Shown: piece after piece, positions 1 through 5,763 of the stretch
Layout of the letters: the number at the start of each line of letters is the position of its first letter
Numbering within the stretch: position 1 is the stretch's first letter
Source of the DNA: Candidatus Uhrbacteria bacterium
Lineage (GTDB): Bacteria > Patescibacteriota > Patescibacteriia > JACQRZ01
Direction of reading: 5' to 3'
NCBI GenBank assembly: GCA_016206235.1
Contig: JACQRZ010000017.1
Location: 1 to 23,383 of the forward strand
Length of the DNA stretch: 23,383 nucleotides
Notes under the pieces: model-generated
Databases searched by the model: none
Seen by the model: the letters and a program-made list of their open reading frames with translations, nothing else
Told to the model about the DNA's origin: nothing
Made by a program: the position numbers and the translations under genes

Positions 1-62
1 AAAAAATATACAAGTTATATTGATTATTCTATGCGACAAGTTATCCATCCGGGGTTCAAAAC

Positions 63-92
63 AAAAAACTCATCAAAAAGATGGGTGTTTTT
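63..92. terminator. Probable bidirectional intrinsic terminator downstream of the Fic gene
   Basis: The stem ACTCATC (68-74) pairs with GATGGGT (80-86), with one G-T wobble, around an A5 loop. On the minus strand the stem is followed by a T-run (complement of 63-68), which suits termination of the Fic transcript. On the plus strand a T5 run follows at 88-92. The rest of 1-136 holds no gene that I can support. Confidence 0.6.
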
Positions 93-93
93 G

Positions 94-105
94 TTCTGGA
101 GCGGG
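94..105. repeat. 12-bp direct repeat, distal copy (att-like)
   Basis: The 12-mer ttctggagcggg here is identical to 1185-1196, which is the 3' end (acceptor strand plus CCA) of tRNA-Gly read on the other strand. The two copies flank the Fic gene, its operator region and one terminator. There is no T-arm or anticodon arm next to this copy, so it is an isolated tRNA-end fragment and not a second tRNA. No integrase lies between the copies. Confidence 0.55.
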
Positions 106-136
106 CTGGTAGGTGATGCTTCCTCGAGTATGATTA

Positions 137-1060
137 TTATGTTCTCTCCAAAATGCCGTATCCTTCAAGCAAAGCGTCGCACGCAAAATCCTCAAGCAGA
201 CTCAAATCCTCCGTCATTTGGGATTTATTAAGATACGTCATATAGAGTTTTTTGTATTCAGAACGTATGACGACTGGCGGCAGATTTGATCGCAGCGCCA
301 TTGCATGCATAAGAAGACGACCCACTCTTCCGTTGCCATCTCCAAATGGATGAATCTTTTCAAATCTACTATGTATGTCGGCGATACTATGGATGTAATC
401 CGATGATCTCTTTTGAACATCTCGTATTAACTCCTTCATCAGAACCGCGACTTTCAGGTGATTCGCCGTCGGCACGTATGTCCCCAAGATTCGAACATTA
501 TGGTTGCGATACATACCGGCATCGTGTCGAATAGCATTCATAAGGATCGTATGGAGTCGCACTATGAAGGCCTCATCTACTACTCCTTTCTTGCTCATAT
601 ATTCAAAAACATACTCGAGAGCGGCTTGATGGTTTTTTGCCTCCAAATGTTCAATGACACTTTTAGTTTTGATCGTTCTATTTCTAAAGAGAATATCAGC
701 AGTTTCGTCCTCTGAAAGAGTGCTTCCTTCAATTTTATTTGAGTGATAGGTAAGCGAGAGTATGAACTGATCATGAATATCTGGGAAGGAGAGGATTGTT
801 TTAATGACGTGTGGATTACTTTTCTGTCTTTTAGCAATAAATGTTTTTTTTACTTCAAGAAGACTCTCAGGTATTTGCTTCTCTCCCGAATAGCGCAAAT
901 AGAGCTCGTCTATCTTCTCAACAGCCCTAGGGCGAGGAATGGCCTTGCCATTTATCCATCGGTTAAATGCCGCGAAGGTAACACCAAGCTGCCGTGCAAG
1001 CTCTTCTTGTGTGCTGCCAGAAAGCTTTATGATGAATTGGAGCTTTTGTTGTATTGTCAT
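137..1060 (-). CDS. Fic-family (AMPylating) protein with N-terminal HTH domain
   Basis: The 307-aa protein has an XRE-type helix-turn-helix at about residues 3-55 and a Fic domain with the full catalytic motif HPFGDGNGRVGR at about 237-248, including the His. An SxxxEG motif (S107 to G112) precedes the Fic core and matches the autoinhibitory motif, which suggests a class II Fic with an N-terminal inhibitory helix. Fic proteins usually transfer AMP from ATP to a protein hydroxyl; the target here is unknown. A near-consensus promoter with a palindrome in its spacer lies just upstream, so autorepression through the HTH is likely (inference). The start codon has no Shine-Dalgarno and the predicted leader is only about 5 nt. 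The gene sits between 12-bp repeats derived from a tRNA end, which suggests acquisition. No partner toxin or antitoxin gene is visible. Confidence 0.93.
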   Translation of the reverse strand: MTIQQKLQFIIKLSGSTQEELARQLGVTFAAFNRWINGKAIPRPRAVEKIDELYLRYSGEKQIPESLLEVKKTFIAKRQKSNPHVIKTILSFPDIHDQFILSLTYHSNKIEGSTLSEDETADILFRNRTIKTKSVIEHLEAKNHQAALEYVFEYMSKKGVVDEAFIVRLHTILMNAIRHDAGMYRNHNVRILGTYVPTANHLKVAVLMKELIRDVQKRSSDYIHSIADIHSRFEKIHPFGDGNGRVGRLLMHAMALRSNLPPVVIRSEYKKLYMTYLNKSQMTEDLSLLEDFACDALLEGYGILERT

Positions 1061-1072
1061 ATCTGTATAGCA

Positions 1073-1101
1073 AGTATACTTAACTATATATAGTTTGTCA
1101 A
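1073..1101 (-). promoter_or_regulatory. Consensus sigma70-type promoter of the Fic gene
   Basis: On the minus strand TTGACA (1101-1096) and TATACT (1078-1073) are separated by exactly 17 nt. The predicted start site is near 1066, only about 5 nt before the ATG at 1060. Confidence 0.8.
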
Positions 1102-1123
1102 TAATTCATAGTTATATGTAGTT
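1082..1123. promoter_or_regulatory. Operator-like palindrome pair at the Fic promoter
   Basis: A perfect 14-bp palindrome, AACTATATATAGTT (1082-1095), fills most of the spacer between the -35 and -10 boxes. A related imperfect copy (1110-1123, 11 of 14 positions matching when inverted) lies just upstream of the -35. Both copies are flanked by the same ATACTT on one side, so the pair also forms a larger inverted repeat (1076-1129). This is the classic placement for a repressor site; the HTH of the adjacent Fic protein is the obvious candidate binder (inference). Confidence 0.65.
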
Positions 1124-1140
1124 AAGTATCTCTCACAAAC

Positions 1141-1168
1141 GAAAACTCGACCTTGTTGAAGGGTCGAG
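1141..1168 (-). terminator. Intrinsic terminator after tRNA-Gly
   Basis: CTCGACC (1146-1152) pairs with GGTCGAG (1162-1168), extended by two further A-T pairs. On the minus strand it is followed by TTTTC. It lies about 20 nt past the tRNA-Gly 3' end and would end the rlmH/tRNA-Gly transcript. It is inside the segment bounded by the 12-bp repeats. Confidence 0.7.
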
Positions 1169-1184
1169 AGTCCGTTGAAATATT

Positions 1185-1196
1185 TTCTGGAGCGGG
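1185..1196. repeat. 12-bp direct repeat, tRNA-proximal copy (att-like)
   Basis: This is an identical copy of 94-105 and overlaps the last acceptor bases and encoded CCA of tRNA-Gly. The match stops exactly at 12 bp on both sides. Tyrosine integrases commonly use tRNA 3' ends and duplicate them on insertion; that mechanism is inferred here, not shown. Confidence 0.55.
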
Positions 1197-1262
1197 TAGG
1201 GGGAGTCGGACCCCCGTCTGGTGCTTGGCAAGCACCCATAATAGCCGTTATACGATACCCGC
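1188..1262 (-). tRNA. tRNA-Gly (GCC), CCA encoded
   Basis: The acceptor arms GCGGGTA/TACCCGC pair perfectly. The anticodon stem GGTGC/GCACC carries the loop TTGCCAA with anticodon GCC (plus-strand 1227-1229). The T-arm GGGGG-TCCGACT-CCCCC is intact. The D-arm has the short GTAT...ATTA form seen in some bacterial tRNA-Gly. CCA is encoded. The 5' end begins only 4 nt after the rlmH stop codon, so the tRNA is probably cut out of an mRNA-tRNA precursor by RNase P. Confidence 0.95.
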
Positions 1263-1266
1263 GAAA

Positions 1267-1737
1267 TCAGTAATGGTACTTTTTGCCATGCAGAATGGTC
1301 ATGGCTCTATAGATCTGTTCGAGTAGAACTATCCTAGCAAGTTGGTGAGTGAACGTCAATGAGGAAAGGGAGAGCCTAGCGTCAACCGAATTCAATACCT
1401 CATCAGAAAAACCAAGCGGGCCGCCTATCAAAAAAGCGAGATGCCCGCCTCGCTCACCTTTGTCTTGCACGAGTGCCGCAAACTCTTCTGAAGATATTTT
1501 TCGGCCATCTTTATCAAGTGCAATGATATATCCATCTTTTGGCATGTGTGACAAGATTTTTTCGCCTTCTTGCGCGGTAACACGCGCCTTATCATAAACA
1601 GATGAAAACGGTTCTTCTTTGTACTCCTGAATATCGAGATGTGAAAACGGCTTGAGACGCTTCATGTATTCGCTTTGCGCCTCCCTCCAATAGCCTTCCG
1701 TTAACTTCCCTACTGTTAAAACAGTGATTCTATACAT
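1267..1737 (-). CDS. rlmH: 23S rRNA (pseudouridine-1915-N3)-methyltransferase
   Basis: This SPOUT methyltransferase acts on pseudouridine 1915 in helix 69 of 23S rRNA, at the subunit interface. The 156-aa length fits the family. Visible signatures are the SAM-binding knot segment LIGGPLGFS at about 104-112 and the typical C-terminus ending in YHY after a conserved leucine- and arginine-rich helix. I chose the ATG at 1737; a GTG directly upstream (1740) would add one residue. There is no clear Shine-Dalgarno. It follows the unknown 332-aa gene by about 10 nt and precedes tRNA-Gly by 4 nt, so the three are probably co-transcribed. Together with the tRNA and ribosomal genes it is a housekeeping translation gene. 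Confidence 0.94.
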   Translation of the reverse strand: MYRITVLTVGKLTEGYWREAQSEYMKRLKPFSHLDIQEYKEEPFSSVYDKARVTAQEGEKILSHMPKDGYIIALDKDGRKISSEEFAALVQDKGERGGHLAFLIGGPLGFSDEVLNSVDARLSLSSLTFTHQLARIVLLEQIYRAMTILHGKKYHY

Positions 1738-1750
1738 CACTATGGCAAAA

Positions 1751-2749
1751 CTACTTGGCAGTAGCCTTCAAAAGATCTTCGAGTTGGCCTTTCAGACTCA
1801 ATCGCTCAGTTCCTGTTTTTGCCGTATCCATAAGCTCCTCTATTTTTTGCTGAAGTTCGATAGCATGTTCTTCAAGTGTTCCCAAACGTTGATATGCTTC
1901 AAGCGCTGTACTGACATCGCCTGTCTTGAACGCCGCCTTTGCAAATCCTTCAAGCCCAGCTCGTGCTTCCGATTTTGAAAGGGCAATCATTTCTTTTGAA
2001 CGCGGCTCTTTCCCTTCGAGTCCGTACACCTCCTTATTGCCAGCATGAATGTTATTAAAAAGTTTTAAGGCGGTTTCCGGCGATGTTTTTGCAATATCTC
2101 CCAGCTTTAAATTATGGTATTTACCCTTCTCGTCCTTCACTGCAACCATGCAGTCCTTAATCCTGTCGCTCTGCGCAAATGTTTTGAGATCTGAAGCAAC
2201 AGATGCTGGAGCAGTCGCCTCTTCTTTTGCTAACGCATCCATCATAAGATCATATCCCTTGATAAAATCTGCCGCGGACTGCAGCGGATGCCCAACATCA
2301 ACCGACTCTCTTCCAATCGATATTGCTGACGAGCCAGAATATTCATTTTTTGTATTGAGAGCTCCCGCATGAAGCCCTTTTTTCATAATCTTTTGCGCAT
2401 CAGCATCTTCTGCCGCAATATCCCTCTTTCCAGAAAGTTCGAAATACGATACATATCCGGCATTTTGTTTTTCGTTATTAATATCTCTTTCTTGGCTTTC
2501 GGCAACTCCCTTCAGTTCCATTTCAAGAGACTTTGCTTCGGTTTCGGCAGTATTTCTTTCTTCTTCTTCTTTTACTCTTTGTTCTATGCCCGCGAGATCC
2601 GTTGGTTTTTCTGTACGTATTTCATTCTTCTCCTTTTTTTGAGGATTTAATTTGTCGAATAGCTCTTTTGCGCGCGTCATAAGACCGGCAACGTGATTTT
2701 TTTGCGTTTCGTTGTTTGCTTGCTTTATTTCAAGTGATTGGATTGCCAT
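1751..2749 (-). CDS. Hypothetical charged, coiled-coil-rich protein
   Basis: I do not recognise the family of this 332-aa protein. The N-terminal 100 residues are very rich in Glu and Lys and likely form coiled coil or disordered helix. The middle has no clear motif. The C-terminal third (about 255-330) is helical, with one stretch (GDVSTALEAYQRLGTLEEHA) that resembles a single tetratricopeptide-like helix pair, followed by another coiled coil. It has no signal peptide, membrane segment or cysteine cluster, so it is probably cytosolic. A TATAAT box on the minus strand (2779-2774) lies 24 nt upstream of the ATG, without a good -35. It heads a likely operon with rlmH and tRNA-Gly, but this gives no firm clue to function. 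Confidence 0.8.
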   Translation of the reverse strand: MAIQSLEIKQANNETQKNHVAGLMTRAKELFDKLNPQKKEKNEIRTEKPTDLAGIEQRVKEEEERNTAETEAKSLEMELKGVAESQERDINNEKQNAGYVSYFELSGKRDIAAEDADAQKIMKKGLHAGALNTKNEYSGSSAISIGRESVDVGHPLQSAADFIKGYDLMMDALAKEEATAPASVASDLKTFAQSDRIKDCMVAVKDEKGKYHNLKLGDIAKTSPETALKLFNNIHAGNKEVYGLEGKEPRSKEMIALSKSEARAGLEGFAKAAFKTGDVSTALEAYQRLGTLEEHAIELQQKIEELMDTAKTGTERLSLKGQLEDLLKATAK

Positions 2750-2835
2750 ATACTTTTACTTCATTAAGTATGAATTATACATACAGCTTACAATATATAC
2801 CATACCCTTGTCGAGTTGAAAGGTTTCGTGGTTAA

Positions 2836-4248
2836 ATGACTATGATATCTTTTTCACCAATGAAACCTAAACTACATTTTTACGGAGGGGCTGGCGGCGT
2901 GACTGGCGCAAACTACCTTTTGGAGGTGGAAGGAAAGCGCATTATGGTTGACTGCGGCCTTTTTCAGGGGAATAGATTCGCTGAGCATCAAAACAGGGAG
3001 CCTTTTGCCTTTGACCCAAAATCGCTTGATCTCGTACTTATCACGCATGCGCATGCCGACCACATCGGTCGCTTGCCAAAGCTCTATCGCGATGGCTTTC
3101 GAGGGACAATTATCTCAACCGAGCCAACGCGTGATCTCACAGACGTCATGCTCACTGACACACTCAAGATCATGGCGCATGAATATGAGTGGTATGGCGA
3201 GGATAATCATCTGTTTTCAAAAGAAGACTTAGAGGGCACATTATCGCTCTTTCAGACAAAACGCTATCGAGAATCCTTTTCATTTGCGAAACATTGTACG
3301 ATAACACTCTTCAATAGTGCGCACATTTTAGGGTCATGCATGTATAAAATAGAGATACCTAGCTTCTCTATCCTTTTCACTGGCGATATTGGAAATACCC
3401 CTGCTCCGCTTCTCAAAGACATCGACAATCCCGGCAATGTGGATTACATTCTTATGGAGTCTGTCTATGGCAATCGCTTCCATGAAACAAGCCAAGAGCG
3501 AACACTTCTTCTCGAGCGCGCGATTGAAGATGCCATCACTGCAGGAGGAATGATTATCATTCCTGTTTTTGCTCTTGAACGCACTCAGGCATTGCTCGCT
3601 GAGCTCAATGAACTTATCGAGAACAATCGCATTCCACGGATTCCTGTATTTCTCGACAGTCCGCTTGCAATCAACGCAACGCGTGTCTACAAACACTACA
3701 CTCACCTTTTCAATGAACAGGCGCAAGAGGTCCTTTGTCAGGACGGGGATCTCTTCTCTTTTCCCGGACTTACCCTTACCGACAATCGTGAACTTTCAAA
3801 AAAAATAAACGCCGTTCCTTCGCCAAAACTCATTCTGGCAGGTAACCCCCACGGATACGGTAGCCGCATTATACACCATTTTCAGCGCGCGCTTCCCGAC
3901 CCCCGAAGCACAGTCATTTTTGTCGGCTATCCGCGCATCAGCAGTCTTGGCAGACAGCTCGTTGACGGCGCTCGAAGCGTACGAATGTTTGATCAAATGG
4001 TGCCAGTACGCGCAAAGATTCTCAACATTTCAGGGTACTCAGCACACGCTGACCAACATCAATTAAAAACATTTGTGGCCAGTATTCCAAAACCTATTCG
4101 GAACATTTTTGTTGCTATGGGTGAGCCTGAGTCATCAAGCGCGCTCGTGAGTGTGATACGCGACGAGCTTGGCATCCATGCGTATGCACCGCAACTTCGT
4201 GAATGTATTGAATTAGAGACATCGCAACTCGTAACTCGTAACTCGTAA
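2836..4248 (+). CDS. Metallo-beta-lactamase/beta-CASP RNase-like protein
   Basis: This 470-aa protein belongs to the MBL-fold 'RNA specificity domain' family (CPSF73/YSH1-like), usually a zinc-dependent RNA endo- or 5'-exonuclease. Visible zinc motifs in order are THAHADHIGRLP (motif 2), SAHILGS (motif 3 His) and FTGDIGN (motif 4 Asp). The beta-CASP part shows ESVYGNR, NPHGYGSR and the C-terminal ISGYSAHADQ (motif C His). No signal peptide is present. The start at 2836 is the longest; the ATG at 2860 (just before KPKLHFYGGAGG) matches family N-termini better and is an alternative. The last six codons and the stop lie inside a 7-bp tandem repeat, so the extreme C-terminus (LVTRNS) is repeat-derived and not conserved protein. 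The substrate in this organism is unknown. Confidence 0.93.
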   Translation: MTMISFSPMKPKLHFYGGAGGVTGANYLLEVEGKRIMVDCGLFQGNRFAEHQNREPFAFDPKSLDLVLITHAHADHIGRLPKLYRDGFRGTIISTEPTRDLTDVMLTDTLKIMAHEYEWYGEDNHLFSKEDLEGTLSLFQTKRYRESFSFAKHCTITLFNSAHILGSCMYKIEIPSFSILFTGDIGNTPAPLLKDIDNPGNVDYILMESVYGNRFHETSQERTLLLERAIEDAITAGGMIIIPVFALERTQALLAELNELIENNRIPRIPVFLDSPLAINATRVYKHYTHLFNEQAQEVLCQDGDLFSFPGLTLTDNRELSKKINAVPSPKLILAGNPHGYGSRIIHHFQRALPDPRSTVIFVGYPRISSLGRQLVDGARSVRMFDQMVPVRAKILNISGYSAHADQHQLKTFVASIPKPIRNIFVAMGEPESSSALVSVIRDELGIHAYAPQLRECIELETSQLVTRNS

Positions 4249-4259
4249 CTCGTAACTCG
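4226..4259. repeat. Heptanucleotide tandem repeat (AACTCGT), about 4.9 copies
   Basis: AACTCGT repeats head to tail with no mismatch from 4226 to 4259. The TAA stop of the upstream MBL gene (4246-4248) is formed by the repeat. The unit length is not a multiple of three, so a reading frame through the tract cycles all phases and meets TAA within 21 nt. Confidence 0.9.
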
Positions 4260-4274
4260 AATTAACTCTCTTGT

Positions 4275-4925
4275 ATGCCTAAAATAGCAATAGCTTCGCA
4301 GAAAATACAAAGCGTATCGAACAGCTATTTGAAGTATAAAATCTGCGTTTCTGGCTCGGCAGAAACAACCACCTGCGGTCCTGGCACGCTTGATAAAGCA
4401 AAAGAACTTGGACGGCAAATTGTCCTCCAGGGAGGCGTACTCGTAACAGGTGCTACCACCGGTGTTCCCTATTGGGCTGCTATTGGCGCAAAAGAGGCTG
4501 GCGGTATCTGTATTGGCATCTCCCCTGCAGCATCGGAACTTGCACATGTAAAATCCTATCGCCTTCCCGTGGATTATCATGACCTTATTATGTATACCGG
4601 GTTTGAATATTCAGGACGCAATCTTCTGCTTGTGAGAAGCTCAGATGCTATCATTGAAGTGTGCGGCCGCATTGGCACACTCAACGAGTTCACCATTGCA
4701 TTTGAAGACAACAAACCAATTGGTGTGCTTGAAGGATGTGGTGGGACTATGGAGATGATTCGCGAAATAATAAAAACAGGGCATCGAGGTTCTGGCAAAA
4801 TTGTGTATGACGAAGACCCAAAAAAACTGATTGAAAAAATAATTACGCTTATCAACAAAGAAAAAGTGGTTCCTGTTCCAAAAACTGATTATGTCGCGCG
4901 AACCACTGGCAAAAAACGAGGATAA
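4275..4925 (+). CDS. LOG/SLOG-type Rossmann nucleotide-binding protein
   Basis: The 216-aa protein has the LOG-like Rossmann fold: a first strand (KYKICVSGSAET), the glycine-rich GGVLVTGATTGVPYWAA, and the segment RNLLLVRSSDAIIEVCGRIGTLNE that aligns with the Arg...PGGxGTxxE signature. The Arg and the Glu expected for phosphoribohydrolase chemistry are present, but the PGG is replaced by CGR, so nucleotide hydrolysis is plausible, not certain. LOG enzymes cleave nucleoside 5'-monophosphates to base and ribose 5-phosphate. It lies 26 nt after the MBL gene and 34 nt before rpiB, a ribose 5-phosphate enzyme, which would fit such a role (inference). Alternatively it may only bind a nucleotide, as in the TIGR00725-like branch. 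Confidence 0.8.
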   Translation: MPKIAIASQKIQSVSNSYLKYKICVSGSAETTTCGPGTLDKAKELGRQIVLQGGVLVTGATTGVPYWAAIGAKEAGGICIGISPAASELAHVKSYRLPVDYHDLIMYTGFEYSGRNLLLVRSSDAIIEVCGRIGTLNEFTIAFEDNKPIGVLEGCGGTMEMIREIIKTGHRGSGKIVYDEDPKKLIEKIITLINKEKVVPVPKTDYVARTTGKKRG

Positions 4926-4959
4926 AAAAGAAAGGGCTTTTTCTCTACACTCATTTCAT

Positions 4960-5406
4960 ATGAAGTCAACACTGTATATCGCCGCTGATCATCGTGGATT
5001 TGCGATGAAAAAATATATACTCTCATTTTTAGCCAAAGAAAAAATCATTTGCCATGATCTTGGGGCGTACGAATATGACAAAAACGATGACTATCCAGAT
5101 ATGGCACAAACGCTTGCAAAAAAAGTGGCTACGAGCCCGAATAACAAAGGGATTCTTTTATGCGGAAGTGGGCAAGGCGTGTGTATCGCGGCAAACAAAG
5201 TCAAAGAAGTCCGGGCGGCGCTTTCATGGAATATTAAAAGTGCGCGCAACGCAAAGATTGATGGCAATGCAAATGTACTCTGCCTTTCTGCGGATTGGTT
5301 GTCAAAACAGGAAATAAGAAAAATAGTTCATGTGTGGCTCTCAACACCCTTTTTAAAAGAAGCTCGACATCTCCGGCGACTCAAAAAAATCAGCCAAATA
5401 AAATAG
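4960..5406 (+). CDS. rpiB: Ribose-5-phosphate isomerase B
   Basis: RpiB interconverts ribose 5-phosphate and ribulose 5-phosphate in the non-oxidative pentose phosphate pathway. The 148-aa length and the LacAB/RpiB motifs fit: YIAADHRGFAMK at the N-terminus, DYPD at about 43, the phosphate-binding GILLCGSGQGVCIAANK with the catalytic Cys, and GNANVLCLSADW. I chose the ATG at 4960 because the conserved domain starts right there; an upstream in-frame start at 4891 would add 23 non-homologous residues and overlap the preceding gene. It is probably co-transcribed with the LOG-like gene. Confidence 0.95.
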   Translation: MKSTLYIAADHRGFAMKKYILSFLAKEKIICHDLGAYEYDKNDDYPDMAQTLAKKVATSPNNKGILLCGSGQGVCIAANKVKEVRAALSWNIKSARNAKIDGNANVLCLSADWLSKQEIRKIVHVWLSTPFLKEARHLRRLKKISQIK

Positions 5407-5477
5407 AGCGTCAGAGATGAGCAACTCGACCATCGGCTGCCCTCATATAACGCCCTTTCACTAGTAAGTGTGGTATG

Positions 5478-5514
5478 AAAAAGAGACTTTGTCAACCCCG
5501 TCTTCAAAAGTCTC
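5478..5514 (-). terminator. Intrinsic terminator of the leftward RNA candidate
   Basis: On the minus strand GAGACTTT (5514-5507) pairs perfectly with AAAGTCTC (5490-5483), followed by TTTTTC. The loop contains GGTTGA, complementary to TCAACC immediately upstream of the stem, so a competing hairpin or pseudoknot is possible. Confidence 0.65.
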
Positions 5515-5706
5515 GGTTGAAATGACCCGAAAAATGCAGAGGTTGATTGGTAGGATAGTTGGCTTTGGTAACGTAATGTTATTTTACGCCATGCTATCTA
5601 ATGCAGTACGTCCGTGTGGCCTTTCAAAGATATGGCCGTAGCCGAAACCCTTGAAAAAACTACGTATCCTCCTCTACATTTCTCTGGTCATTTTTTAATT
5701 TTCGTA
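5478..5706 (-). ncRNA. Candidate structured non-coding RNA of unknown family
   Basis: This about 229-nt leftward transcript is predicted from a perfect promoter (5741-5713) and an intrinsic terminator. It lies in a 357-nt spacer without a supported gene. Long-range helices close it: 5686-5693 with 5520-5527 (8 bp), 5671-5681 with 5532-5542 (11 bp), and 5665-5670 with 5552-5557 (6 bp) after a one-sided 9-nt bulge. A hairpin (5660-5664 with 5637-5641) stacks directly on the last helix, and two smaller hairpins fill the interior (5634-5637/5618-5621 and 5584-5588/5572-5576). The single imperfect pair in the 11-bp helix is G-U if transcribed leftward but C-A if rightward, which supports the minus strand. 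The rod with an asymmetric bubble recalls 6S RNA, but I see no tmRNA, RNase P or SRP RNA signature. Between 5410 and 5460 a further ATGAG/CTCAT, GCGT/ACGC nested hairpin occurs. Confidence 0.6.
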
Positions 5707-5712
5707 GAACAT

Positions 5713-5741
5713 AGTATAGCACACGACTTACCATTTGTCAA
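5713..5741 (-). promoter_or_regulatory. Perfect sigma70-type promoter reading leftward
   Basis: On the minus strand TTGACA (5741-5736) and TATACT (5718-5713) are spaced by 17 nt. There is no leftward gene here, so the promoter points to an RNA product starting near 5706. It overlaps the rightward rpe promoter, with the two -35 regions interleaved. Confidence 0.75.
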
Positions 5742-5756
5742 GTCTTTAGGTATACT
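5728..5756 (+). promoter_or_regulatory. Promoter of rpe
   Basis: TTACCA (5728-5733) and TATACT (5751-5756) are 17 nt apart. Only seven bases separate the -10 box from the rpe ATG at 5764, so the predicted transcript begins at or next to the start codon (leaderless). Confidence 0.65.
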
Positions 5757-5763
5757 GTATGTC

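Noticed and set aside
94..172. A second tRNA on the minus strand ending in CCCGCTCCA
   Set aside because: Only the acceptor 3' end is present. No T-arm, anticodon arm or matching 5' acceptor strand can be found; it is treated as an att-like repeat.
4925..4959. Terminator between the LOG-like gene and rpiB (AAAAAG...CTTTTT)
   Set aside because: The stem is only A-T pairs plus one G-C and would be too weak; the genes are more likely co-transcribed.
5614..5763. A 50-residue N-terminal extension of Rpe
   Set aside because: The extension lies upstream of and across the rpe promoter and matches no family sequence.
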